Shown here: positions 16,221 to 24,386 of the stretch, piece by piece | Layout: every line of letters begins with the position of its first letter | Position numbering within the stretch: position 1 is the stretch's first letter | Assembly: GCA_945881985.1 (NCBI GenBank) | Contig: CAMCVL010000001.1 | Location: 124,001 to 188,000 of the forward strand | Direction of reading: 5' to 3' | Origin: Rickettsia typhi | GTDB lineage: Bacteria; Pseudomonadota; Alphaproteobacteria; Rickettsiales; Deianiraeaceae | Length of the DNA stretch: 64,000 nucleotides | Position numbers and translations under genes: made by a program | The notes under the pieces: generated by a model | Told to the model about the DNA's origin: nothing | Databases searched by the model: none | Seen by the model: only the letters and a program-made list of their open reading frames with translations

Positions 16221-16936
16221 GTATAGAAAAAACGCTTGAAAGCTACAAAAGTAAGTTTTACACATACATGCTTTTTACAATTTTTGTGGTAATTGAATCA
16301 TTTGGGCTCTTGTGGTTTATAAAAAACGAAAAGCTAAAAGTTGCTGCAAAATACGAGCAAACTGCAGCGATGTACGAAAGTGCAAAAAGCGAAATTGAAA
16401 GAATTAACGCATCAATTCAAGCATACAATCAAAACATTGAGGCATGGAACGCAATTCCTCTGTTTAAAAAAGAAGCAAGTAAAAGAGGTAAAAATGATAT
16501 GATAGTTTTTTTAAATTCTCTTGCAAGCTCCTTTGGTATTAGCGATTTTGTAGTTGAGGTTGTACAGCAGAACGCAATGCAAAATTATATAGGTACAGAC
16601 GATGGACTGTATCAAACTCAAACATCAAGCACTTTACCATCTTTATTGGGTGCTGAATCTCTGCAAAATCAAAATTCTTATTACGAAAAGGTCTATTTAA
16701 ATATTAACTTTAAAGCTTTAAACGAGCCTTTGGCATTGATGTTTTTGGACTCGATAAATGACGACCAGATGATATTTGTTACTAAATATGTAAAGCTTGA
16801 GAAGGTGACACCTAATAAGCTTCAAAAAATTACGGATTTTGTGCGTGGCGAGCTGGAAGATGGAACAAGGCATTCATCCTTGCCTGGGCTTGTTATGGCA
16901 AATGTGTATCTTGAATACTATATTATTAGAAAATAA
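16217..16936 (+). CDS. PilO-like bitopic membrane protein
   Basis: 239 residues with a short cytoplasmic N-terminus and one membrane helix (about residues 17-35). A periplasmic coiled coil of about 40 residues (KVAAKYEQTAAMYESAKSEI...) precedes a compact C-terminal alpha/beta region. This is the layout of PilO/GspM proteins, which pair with PilN/GspL through coiled coil and ferredoxin-like domains. It starts inside the stop codon of the upstream gene (ATGA), so the two products are probably made in equal amounts. Sequence identity to any known PilO cannot be judged here. Confidence rests on size, topology and gene order. Confidence 0.45.
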   Translation: MSIEKTLESYKSKFYTYMLFTIFVVIESFGLLWFIKNEKLKVAAKYEQTAAMYESAKSEIERINASIQAYNQNIEAWNAIPLFKKEASKRGKNDMIVFLNSLASSFGISDFVVEVVQQNAMQNYIGTDDGLYQTQTSSTLPSLLGAESLQNQNSYYEKVYLNINFKALNEPLALMFLDSINDDQMIFVTKYVKLEKVTPNKLQKITDFVRGELEDGTRHSSLPGLVMANVYLEYYIIRK

Positions 16937-16960
16937 AATCCTTTGTTGTGTTAAAGCTTT

Positions 16961-17731
16961 ATGCTAAAAAAAAATAAGATTTTGCAAAATTGTTGTCAAA
17001 ACACAGCCTATAGCTTAATTAAAATTTGTTTTGCAGCTCTTTATCTTGGCTTTTTTGGTATTAAGTGCTTTGCTAGCACCGCTCAGATTTTACCAAGTGA
17101 TGTAAATTTAGTGCCGCAAAGTGCTGCTACAAGTCAAAACACCGGCAATCAAGATCTAGCTGGTTACCATCAAAACATTACCACGCAAAATATCTCTAAT
17201 CAATCTAATCAAAACGAAGGTCAGGAGCAAAGTCAATCCGAAAGCCAAGTGATAGACAGAGTACAAATGCTGCAAAAATTTGCAATATATGGCTCAAAAC
17301 ACTTACTCATTAATAATGCTGACAATATTGTTTTAAATGAATATGCTGCTGAGTTTTTGAAAAATGGATTTTTGCAAAAGCAAAAATTTGTTAAACAAAA
17401 TGTTGCGGATAACTTTCAGTTAAAACTTGGATACATTATGTTTTTTGCCGAAACAGGCAGGTGGAGTATAATGCTTAACGGTCGCAAGTACACGCCGCTA
17501 CGCAAAACCGGAGATAACTTTGTAGTTACCAGCGTTACAAAAGATAGGGTAAAAATTTTATATTCACCAAGCGATTCAAACATTAGGTCGTATTTAAAAT
17601 CATCTGCTGACAGCCTACCATTTGGCACAGAGCTAAACCAAAATGGGGATATGGTTGTAGAGCTTAAATCTGGCACTTGTTTTGACCTAGCATCTCTTAG
17701 TATCGCAAAAACCTGTGGCGGTGCCTCTTAA
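16961..17731 (+). CDS. PilP/GspB-like periplasmic protein
   Basis: 256 residues. The N-terminus is basic and hydrophobic (to about residue 45, ending FFGIKCFASTA), consistent with a signal peptide or anchor. A Gln/Asn/Ser-rich linker spans about 50-90. The C-terminal beta-rich domain contains WSIMLNGRKYTPL, close to the 'W-x-V-x-ING-x-x-Y' pattern of PilP/GspC/GspB domains that contact secretins. It is the third gene of the cluster, 24 bp after the PilO-like gene and 11 bp before addB. If the analogy holds it would link the inner-membrane complex to an outer-membrane secretin encoded elsewhere. Confidence 0.4.
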   Translation: MLKKNKILQNCCQNTAYSLIKICFAALYLGFFGIKCFASTAQILPSDVNLVPQSAATSQNTGNQDLAGYHQNITTQNISNQSNQNEGQEQSQSESQVIDRVQMLQKFAIYGSKHLLINNADNIVLNEYAAEFLKNGFLQKQKFVKQNVADNFQLKLGYIMFFAETGRWSIMLNGRKYTPLRKTGDNFVVTSVTKDRVKILYSPSDSNIRSYLKSSADSLPFGTELNQNGDMVVELKSGTCFDLASLSIAKTCGGAS

Positions 17732-17742
17732 AGCTATCTTTT

Positions 17743-20580
17743 ATGGGTAAAATTATTAACATTGCAAAGGGTTGTGGCTTTTTGCAAGAGGCAACAAAAA
17801 CCATTTTGCAAGACCTAAGCTTTGCCGCAGATGACGCTGCTCTTTGTAAAATGGGAGATGTTAAGATATTTTGCACCTCTGGCAAGATTGCCGCCTTAAT
17901 GCAAAAGCAGTTTTTTACCTCTGGCAATTTAATCTTGCCGCAAGTTTATTCCATTGGTCAGCTTGATGAAATAACCTTGGCAAAAATCTTTGGCCTAAAC
18001 ATATCAAGCCTTACTGGAGAAGGCTTTAAGTTAATTAACGATGAGGAGTTTAAGCTTTTAAGCTACAATCTTGCAAAGGTGCATCTAGCAAAAGACATTT
18101 ACGCAATTAAGGGCCGCGATGTAAGTTACGACTTATCAAAAGATAATGCGGATAGTTTTACTTCTTTACCAGAAATTTGTGACTTTGTATCCACCGCTCA
18201 AACCGTTTTTAATGCCACAGATAACAATTTAGATATAGTAAGCCAAATTGCAAAGGCAAGGCAAGTTTTGCAGTCATCTGTGCTTAATGCAAGGCTTGAA
18301 GCCTCGCTTGCAATAGTAATAAAGCTTGGCAATTTACTTGGTGCCTTTTTGCAAAACAATCGGCTTGAAACCAAGTCGCAAAAACGCAGAAAAATTACAG
18401 AGCTTTTTACCTCAATCTTGCAAGACAAGGACGCAAATCACGAGCAGCAAAATATTTACTTTGTGGGGCAAAATGGCGAAAATCCACATTTTAACTCCAT
18501 AGCCATTGCCGCTTTTAACAGTGGTTACAATGTTAAATTTATCACATCTGGGCTTGAGGACGCACTTATTAGCCACCTAAAAAACACAAACAATACCCTC
18601 CCGCAGTTTAGTAAGGCATTGCAGTTTTGCAAAGAACTCAATCTGCAGGAACAAGATATTGTCTTTAAAAATGGCACTAGCCCCACCGGCTTTACATTAA
18701 AGTGTGCCGAGGCTGCAAGTTTAGCTGAGCAAAATTTAGCTATAGCACAAATTGCGGTGCAAAATATTGACAAAAAAGTACTAGTTTTAACCCACAGCTT
18801 AACTACCGCAAGGCAGCTAGAAATTTCCATTTTAAGGCAGGCTGCAAAGCAAGGCGTTGACAATCTTGGCATTTACAATTCCTTTGGGGTAAATCTTGGG
18901 GACACTTGTCAATCTAAGTTAATTAACCATCTTTACAATTGTTTGTTTGATTTTACATCACAAAATTTGTTGCAGCTTTTATCATCTACAGCCTTGGCAA
19001 GTAGCATTTTTGATAAAAGTTTAATCAAGGAACTTGCAAGCCTTGTAAGAAACAATATTGAGCTAAAAAATGCAAAGAGCCTTTCGGCATTTGTGCGTCA
19101 ATTAAATTTTTTGCAACATCGCTCGGTGCAAAGCTTGGCTGCAATTGATGCCATGTTTAACGATATTAAAGAACACGAGTCAACCTTTACCGAGGGCGTA
19201 AAACTTGTTTTTAGTACTCTTGCAAAGCTTGTGGCAAAGCCACTTACGCCAGAGGGTGGCGAGGATATGGTTCAATTTAATAGCTTTTTTAACGATAGAC
19301 TTACTCTACTTAACCCCCTAACCGCCTGCAGTGGCAGCCTAGCAAAGGTTAAAATGCAAGAGGTTTTGTTTATTGTTAAGTGGCTTGCTAAGGACTGGGT
19401 ATTTGTGCGGCAATCTGCCTTGCGGCAACAAGCAAACATTGCAATACTAAGCCTAAAAGAGGCGCGTTATCATAGCTTTGACCTTGTAATAATTGCTGGC
19501 TTTAACGAGGGTGCCTTTGAGAGACAAAGTAGCAATCCCTTGCTAAGTGAGGCAATTAAGCATCATCTAGGGCTTAAAACTCAATCTGATAATTACAAAA
19601 ACACGGCAGCCAGCTTTAAGGACATACTATCTTGCGGCTGTAATGTTGCAATTGCCTTTTACTACAAGCAAAAGAGTATTACGGACAGGCTAAGTGAGTG
19701 CTGCAGTATTATGGATTGTTTTGATTTTGAGGGCGTGAGTTTGGATTTTGCTCCGCAATCTAGCGATAAAACAAGGCAGCCAGCCCAAAAGCTTGATGTT
19801 TTACAGGTGCCAAGGCGTTATAAGCCAATGGTAATTTCGCCAACATCTTTAAGTCTTTTTTTAACAAGCCCAGAGGAGTTTTACCTAAGGCATATCTTAA
19901 GCATTAAAGAGCAACAAACCCTAGACCACTACTTTGGAGCTAATTTAGTTGGTAAGGTTTTACATGGGGCATTAAGTAAATTTACCTTGCACTGCTCCAC
20001 TTTAAGCGGCATGGGGCAGGGGTTAGGCTTGGGTGATGCTAAGGATTATTTTGCAAAAATTTTGCAAGATGAATGGCGTTTGCTTATAAGGCAAAAAAAT
20101 CATGATTATTATATTTTGCTACAAGCGGCACTTTATATTTTTAACGATTTATATAATTTAATTTTTAGCAAGATACTTAATGGCACCTATCTAGCTTTTA
20201 GCGAGGAGGCAAAAAACCTGAGCCTTAGCTACAAAACACAAAGCGGCTTTACAATTAAGGCGATTCCCGACCTATTAATGTTTAACAAGCAAAGCAAGGA
20301 AGCGTGGATTATTGATTACAAGCTATCTTCTCAAAGTAAATCTTTTTTAAATAGCCTGCAAATGCCGCTTTTAAATTTGGTTTTTCAAAAAACAGGTTTT
20401 GGAATATTGCAAATTAGCGGGCAAGATTGCACCTTGCCTCATACCTTGCCTCACTTAGCCTATTACAAAATTGTAAAAGGCGCCCAAAGCATTCATCAGC
20501 AATTTGTGGAGCAAAATCAAGCCCTGACTAACTTTGAAGAATACCTTGAAGACTTTTTACAAAACGAATACCTATCTTAG
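17743..20580 (+). CDS. addB: Double-strand break repair protein AddB (alphaproteobacterial type)
   Basis: 945-residue subunit of the AddAB helicase-nuclease that resects broken ends for RecA. The N-terminal degenerate helicase half opens with the AKGCGFLQEATKTIL and QVYSIGQLDEITL segments typical of alpha AddB. The C-terminal RecB-type PD-(D/E)xK nuclease is intact by eye: His741 in GKVLHGAL, Asp843 in IPDLL, and Asp858/Lys860 in IIDYK. AddA should follow in most alphaproteobacteria, but here the next genes are a lysis cassette on the other strand, so the partner must lie elsewhere. The 11-bp gap from the PilP-like gene suggests co-transcription with that cluster. Confidence 0.88.
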   Translation: MGKIINIAKGCGFLQEATKTILQDLSFAADDAALCKMGDVKIFCTSGKIAALMQKQFFTSGNLILPQVYSIGQLDEITLAKIFGLNISSLTGEGFKLINDEEFKLLSYNLAKVHLAKDIYAIKGRDVSYDLSKDNADSFTSLPEICDFVSTAQTVFNATDNNLDIVSQIAKARQVLQSSVLNARLEASLAIVIKLGNLLGAFLQNNRLETKSQKRRKITELFTSILQDKDANHEQQNIYFVGQNGENPHFNSIAIAAFNSGYNVKFITSGLEDALISHLKNTNNTLPQFSKALQFCKELNLQEQDIVFKNGTSPTGFTLKCAEAASLAEQNLAIAQIAVQNIDKKVLVLTHSLTTARQLEISILRQAAKQGVDNLGIYNSFGVNLGDTCQSKLINHLYNCLFDFTSQNLLQLLSSTALASSIFDKSLIKELASLVRNNIELKNAKSLSAFVRQLNFLQHRSVQSLAAIDAMFNDIKEHESTFTEGVKLVFSTLAKLVAKPLTPEGGEDMVQFNSFFNDRLTLLNPLTACSGSLAKVKMQEVLFIVKWLAKDWVFVRQSALRQQANIAILSLKEARYHSFDLVIIAGFNEGAFERQSSNPLLSEAIKHHLGLKTQSDNYKNTAASFKDILSCGCNVAIAFYYKQKSITDRLSECCSIMDCFDFEGVSLDFAPQSSDKTRQPAQKLDVLQVPRRYKPMVISPTSLSLFLTSPEEFYLRHILSIKEQQTLDHYFGANLVGKVLHGALSKFTLHCSTLSGMGQGLGLGDAKDYFAKILQDEWRLLIRQKNHDYYILLQAALYIFNDLYNLIFSKILNGTYLAFSEEAKNLSLSYKTQSGFTIKAIPDLLMFNKQSKEAWIIDYKLSSQSKSFLNSLQMPLLNLVFQKTGFGILQISGQDCTLPHTLPHLAYYKIVKGAQSIHQQFVEQNQALTNFEEYLEDFLQNEYLS

Positions 20581-20606
20581 CTAGGTATTTAAAGTTATGA
20601 CCATCG

Positions 20607-20625
20607 CCCACCTGCTAGGCTAAAG
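20607..20625 (+). repeat. Truncated right arm of the palindromic repeat, overlapping a gene end
   Basis: CCCACCTGCTAGGCTAAAG matches the start of the right arm of the composite repeat, including half of its inner hairpin, then diverges (TCTATATAAG). The complement of CTA at 20620-20622 is the TAG stop of the endolysin gene. The end of that gene therefore lies inside the repeat remnant. Confidence 0.75.
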
Positions 20626-21186
20626 TCTATATAAGTTAAACTCCTTAACCCTGCGGTTTGTAAGCCCTTTGAGGGGTTTGTTATTTACCTTGTTCCACTT
20701 TAAAAACTCCTGCTCTATTGCCCTGTAATTTTGCGGATTTGCCATAACTAAGCCATAAAGCGTGGACTCTAAAAAAGCACCAATGCCAATGTTGTAAGCA
20801 AGGCTTGTAAGGCTTGCCAGTTGATTTGCATTGCAAAGCGTGCCTAGCCTTTGCCAGATTGGTTCAAAAAAAACACTTATATCTTTTAGTAAAAGCTCCT
20901 CGGCTTTTTGCTTTGTAATAACTACATCTTGCGGCTTGTTATTTTGCTTTATATTATCGGCTTTAAAGCCTTGCATTCTTAAGTAAAGCTCTTTTAGTCT
21001 ATCTTCGTAAGTATCAGCTTTTTTTAAAGGCTCTGATTTTGATGCCTTGTAATTTTTTAAAAAGCTTGTGTTGCCATAGCCAATTGTCAATACTCCTGCG
21101 GGGCATTTGTATGGTTTTAAGGATAGTCCTTCAAAGCTCTTAATAATAGCCGCAGCTATTGTAACAGCCTTATCTTTTTTTTGCAT
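20620..21186 (-). CDS. Phage-type endolysin (T4-like lysozyme, GH24)
   Basis: Muramidase that cleaves peptidoglycan at lysis. It has 188 residues with the E-8aa-C/D-5aa-T triad of this family exactly spaced: Glu19, Cys28 and Thr34 (FEGLSLKPYKCPAGVLTIGYGNT region). The conserved GIGAFLESTL and KGLTNRRVKEFNL segments follow. An insertion of about 50 residues (about 45-95) lengthens the first lobe. There is no signal or SAR anchor, so it should need a holin. The holin gene overlaps its start by 17 bp. The stop codon lies in a palindromic-repeat remnant, so the last residues may differ from the ancestral form. Confidence 0.88.
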   Translation of the reverse strand: MQKKDKAVTIAAAIIKSFEGLSLKPYKCPAGVLTIGYGNTSFLKNYKASKSEPLKKADTYEDRLKELYLRMQGFKADNIKQNNKPQDVVITKQKAEELLLKDISVFFEPIWQRLGTLCNANQLASLTSLAYNIGIGAFLESTLYGLVMANPQNYRAIEQEFLKWNKVNNKPLKGLTNRRVKEFNLYRL

Positions 21187-21703
21187 AGCTTACAAAAGAA
21201 CTAACTCTGTCGCTACCCCTGCGGTAAAACCAAAAGCTTGTGATAAACTCCATCTGCAAAAGCACTGTTTCGGTAAAGGTGGCAAGCCAGTCTGGGCTAT
21301 TTTGCATCTGTGTTTTGTAGATAAAAAAGATAAAAAGTAAAAATAAATAGCTAATAATTGGTCTTGTGGTTGCGGTGATAAAGTTTGCAACGGCAGCCAA
21401 TGCCCCGCCAGATGTAATAAAACCAGTCGCTTTTGTTATGGCGTTAAACCACATCCCCTCGTTTTTTGCCTTTTCCACCTCGCCCTCTGCCATAATTTGC
21501 ATTGTATGCTCTTTTTGAATGTCAAGTTCAAAGCTCCTCTCCGATATTCCAAGCTCGTGGCGTTGCTTTTCAATTTCAAACTTATACTCCATTTTGGACT
21601 TCCACTCCTTTAGCTCTGCATCTTTGTGTTTTTTCTCTTTAAAATAAGAAATTACATCCTGCAGCACGCCGCCGGCTAAGCCCACTATGCTACCTGTTAT
21701 CAT
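21170..21703 (-). CDS. Three-TM holin, phage/gene-transfer-agent type
   Basis: 177 residues. The N-terminus has a short hydrophobic stretch (ITGSIVGLAGGVLQDVISYF), then a charged helical segment of about 70 residues (EWKSKMEYKFEIEKQRHEL...). Two or three membrane helices follow at about 92-160, with RPIISYLFLLFIFFIYK and a C-terminal FITSFWFYRRGSDR. This layout, with the 'RP-I-x-Y' entry and 'xxFWFGxR'-like end, matches the 3TM holin group that includes the family named for gene-transfer-agent release. It would form inner-membrane pores that let the overlapping endolysin out. No capsid, tail or terminase gene is in the window. Confidence 0.7.
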   Translation of the reverse strand: MITGSIVGLAGGVLQDVISYFKEKKHKDAELKEWKSKMEYKFEIEKQRHELGISERSFELDIQKEHTMQIMAEGEVEKAKNEGMWFNAITKATGFITSGGALAAVANFITATTRPIISYLFLLFIFFIYKTQMQNSPDWLATFTETVLLQMEFITSFWFYRRGSDRVSSFVSYAKKR

Positions 21704-21793
21704 AATATATAATTATATAAAAAATTAATTAAAAAAATGGCATTAATGCCGCAAATTTTATCTATCGTAAAGTTTTTAGCTTTAAGCATTTTA

Positions 21794-21821
21794 TTGACAA
21801 AGTAATTTTTTTGTGTAGTAT
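21794..21821 (+). promoter_or_regulatory. Likely sigma-70-type promoter of the ImmA-like gene
   Basis: A perfect TTGACA at 21794-21799 is followed, 16 bp on, by TAGTAT (21816-21821) and further TATATAT. The start codon is about 30 bp downstream of the -10 and is preceded by TTTTTTAGGTTTT, the only gene in the window with even a weak AGG near the start. Confidence 0.6.
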
Positions 21822-21850
21822 ATATATTAAGTATTATTTTTTTAGGTTTT

Positions 21851-22360
21851 ATGAGTAACTGCAAACCAGATTACAAACGCGCAGAACGGGAGGCGTTAGA
21901 TATATTACATCACATGGGATACGACGAACCTCCGGTAAACCCGGTTGAAATAGCTAAAAAGCTAGGATTTGAGGTGCTGGAAGCGATTTTTGAGAGAGAC
22001 GATGTTTCGGGAATGTATGATTATGAAAAAAAAACCATTTATTACAATCACCATGACGCAGCAACAAGACAGCTGTTTACAGTTGCTCACGAGCTTGGTC
22101 ATATATTGCTTCATAAGGAATATGTAAGCAGCAAGGAATATAAAGTACTATTACGCAGTCCTCATAAAGACGATGTATGCGAGCTTGAGGCCGATGCCTT
22201 TGCGGCAAATCTTATGATGCCAAAATTTATGATAGATAGATTTAAATCACTTGGAACAACAAAAAAATTAGCATCTGCATTTTGCGTTTCCTTGCAAGCA
22301 ATGACAAACAGAATAGATTTTTTTAATAGATTTACAAATGAATATGACCAATGGTATTAG
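21851..22360 (+). CDS. ImmA/IrrE-family metallo-endopeptidase
   Basis: 169-residue zinc protease domain. The motif HELGH is at residues 80-84 in FTVAHELGHILLHKE, and the downstream glutamates in CELEADAFAANLMMP (about 110-124) supply the third ligand. The N-terminal helix (AEREALDILHHMGYDEPPVNPVEIAKKLGF) is typical of ImmA proteins. Relatives cleave HTH repressors (ImmR in ICEBs1, DdrO in Deinococcus) to switch on phage, element or stress genes. There is no HTH domain in this protein or beside it. It has its own promoter and overlaps the next gene by 23 bp. It is divergent from the holin/endolysin pair, so lysis genes are possible targets by position only. Confidence 0.88.
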   Translation: MSNCKPDYKRAEREALDILHHMGYDEPPVNPVEIAKKLGFEVLEAIFERDDVSGMYDYEKKTIYYNHHDAATRQLFTVAHELGHILLHKEYVSSKEYKVLLRSPHKDDVCELEADAFAANLMMPKFMIDRFKSLGTTKKLASAFCVSLQAMTNRIDFFNRFTNEYDQWY

Positions 22361-22862
22361 CCCTAAGCAAGTTCTTGAGCCCGAATCGGAAACAAGCTAT
22401 ATTAACAAACTTGTAGACAATGGGCGCAGGGATGCAAATGAACTTCAAAACAAGGAAAAGCTTCTTGAAGAAAAACACTTGGACTCTAAGTTAAAATATA
22501 TTAGCGAAGAATATTTGATAAACAATTGGCGTAATAGACTTGTCTTTGCTCGTGATATTGTATTAGGAGGGTTGATAATAGGTGTCATTGTAAAAAATGC
22601 CCTGCTTGATAATGTAATTGGGCAGCTTGTTGATTTTTTGACGCTTGACAACGGCTATATGAGCCAGTTTGCTCTTGTATCGCTTTTGCTTGGTATTGTG
22701 CCTGTTATAATGTATAGCAAAAAGCTTAAAAAAGAGAGTAAGGAAGCTAAGGGCGATAAAAAAGAAGAAATGGATATAATAAGACAAATAGGTAAAGATT
22801 ATCCATATGGTAAAAAATATGGCAAAAATGAGGAAGAAGATAAAGATAAATTTGATAAATAA
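22338..22862 (+). CDS. Two-TM membrane protein coupled to the ImmA-like protease
   Basis: 174 residues of unknown family. A charged N-terminal region of about 65 residues (helical, rich in Glu/Lys) is followed by two membrane helices at about 73-90 and 109-126. A strongly charged Lys/Glu/Asp-rich tail ends the protein (KEEMDIIRQIGKDYPYGKKYG...). The start lies inside the protease gene (23-bp overlap), with a second in-frame ATG six bases later. The overlap implies translational coupling, so the two proteins probably act together. I infer that the membrane protein could anchor, sense for or be cleaved by the protease. Nothing in the sequence proves which. Confidence 0.6.
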   Translation: MNMTNGISPKQVLEPESETSYINKLVDNGRRDANELQNKEKLLEEKHLDSKLKYISEEYLINNWRNRLVFARDIVLGGLIIGVIVKNALLDNVIGQLVDFLTLDNGYMSQFALVSLLLGIVPVIMYSKKLKKESKEAKGDKKEEMDIIRQIGKDYPYGKKYGKNEEEDKDKFDK

Positions 22863-23055
22863 ATTATCTTAAATGAAAATCCTTTTGTTTAGAAAATGGT
22901 TTTTATTACATTGCTCTATTGTCTCTCTTTGGTAGTTGATAAATGAGAGGTGGCTCTGTTTTATTCTCTTGTTTTGATTGGGTTCATCTTTGCCTCTTTG
23001 AAGATGGTTTAACACCTCTTTACAGCTCCCTTTGGGGTTTGAGATGTATCATTAT

Positions 23056-23132
23056 CCCCCCTCGTCCCTTTAGGGGGAGGGAATGCCAATCTTTCCCCCT
23101 CTCCCTTTAGGGGGAGGGCTGGGGTGGGGGTT
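23056..23132 (+). repeat. G-rich palindromic repeat of a second subfamily
   Basis: CCCCCCTCGTCCCTTTAGGG, then GGAGGG, and a second copy CCCCCTCTCCCTTTAGGGGG with AGGGCTGGGGTGGGGG after it. Weaker copies occur near 7366, 24719 and 27530. The core resembles the left arm of the composite repeats but has longer G and C runs. It lies in the roughly 300 bp before trpS, which shows no gene. Confidence 0.75.
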
Positions 23133-23163
23133 GTTTAGTTTTTAATGTGTAGTGTTTTGTTTT

Positions 23164-24171
23164 ATGTCTAAGATTGTATTTTCGGGCGTGCAGCCAAGTG
23201 GAGTTTTGCATATTGGCAACTATCTAGGGGCAATTAAAAACTGGACAGACATTGTTAGCAAGGCAGAGCAGGGCGATAATTTTATATTCTCGGTTGTGGA
23301 CTTGCACGCCATAACAGTGCATCAAAAACCAGAGGATTTAAAAAAAAGCATCTACAAAACCATTGCAGCCTATATTGCCTGCGGGCTGGACTATGGGGCG
23401 GATAATGTTACTCTTTTTGTGCAGAGCACGGTAAAAGAACATGCCGAGCTTGGGTGGATATTATCTTGCAATACTAACCTTGGCTGGCTTGACCGCATGA
23501 CGCAATACAAAAGCAAAACTCAGGCTAACAAGGAACGCGAGTGCCTTGGATTATACTCCTACCCCGTGCTTATGGCTGCGGATATTTTGCTTTATGGCAC
23601 GCACATAGTGCCAGTGGGCGAGGACCAAGTGCAGCACATTGAGCTAGCGCGCGACATTGCCGAAAAGATGAACTCACTTTACAAAAAACCGCTTTTTACC
23701 GTGCCAAAATACCAGCTTGTTAGCGAGGCAAAAAGGATTATGTCCTTAAAAGACGGGCTAAGTAAGATGAGTAAAAGTGAGCAAGATGATGCTTCAAGAA
23801 TAAATCTTGATGACACGGCGGACATTATAGCAAAAAAAATCAAAAGAGCCGCAACGGACAGCATAACAGGCATCTATATGGCGGAGGGCAGGGCGGCGGT
23901 GAATAACTTAATTGCAATATTTGCTGCCTTTAGCGGGCTAAGCACTCAGCAAGTAAGTGTGCAATACCAATCCTGCCAAACCTCGGTTTTTAAAAGCGAC
24001 TTAACCGAGCTTTTAGTGTCCAAACTGAGCCCTATTGCAAAAGCCATAGCAGGGCTTGAGGGCGACACGGCGACTCTTGACAGAGTTATAAAAAACGGGC
24101 AGCAAAAAGCATCCCAAATAGCAGAGCGAAACATTCGCACCTTAAAGCAAAATATTGGTATTTATTGTTAA
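23164..24171 (+). CDS. trpS: Tryptophan--tRNA ligase
   Basis: Class I aminoacyl-tRNA synthetase charging tRNA-Trp in the cytosol. It has 335 residues from ATG 23164 (MSKIVFSGVQPSGVLHIGN); four extra codons to a TTG are unlikely. The HIGH motif is HIGN near residue 17. The tryptophan/ATP pocket region DLHAITVHQ and the GEDQVQHIELARDIA segment are present, and the mobile loop KMSKS is intact in LSKMSKSEQDD. Length and all blocks are typical of bacterial TrpRS. It is a single gene flanked on both sides by repeat clusters. Confidence 0.97.
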   Translation: MSKIVFSGVQPSGVLHIGNYLGAIKNWTDIVSKAEQGDNFIFSVVDLHAITVHQKPEDLKKSIYKTIAAYIACGLDYGADNVTLFVQSTVKEHAELGWILSCNTNLGWLDRMTQYKSKTQANKERECLGLYSYPVLMAADILLYGTHIVPVGEDQVQHIELARDIAEKMNSLYKKPLFTVPKYQLVSEAKRIMSLKDGLSKMSKSEQDDASRINLDDTADIIAKKIKRAATDSITGIYMAEGRAAVNNLIAIFAAFSGLSTQQVSVQYQSCQTSVFKSDLTELLVSKLSPIAKAIAGLEGDTATLDRVIKNGQQKASQIAERNIRTLKQNIGIYC

Positions 24172-24386
24172 TATCTTTCATTATCAGGTGTTTTTACCAA
24201 GCTCTTTCATAGCTCTTTCATGTCGTAACTGTAAAGACTCTTGCTCTTTGTAAAATCTGCGTAAAACCTCCACTATTTAAAATATTGCCTTGCCCCCTTG
24301 TTCTCAGGCAACCCGCAGATAGCTCATCCCCTTTAAGAGTGACCCGCAAACATTCCCTCCCCTTTTAGAGTGGTATACATATAACT

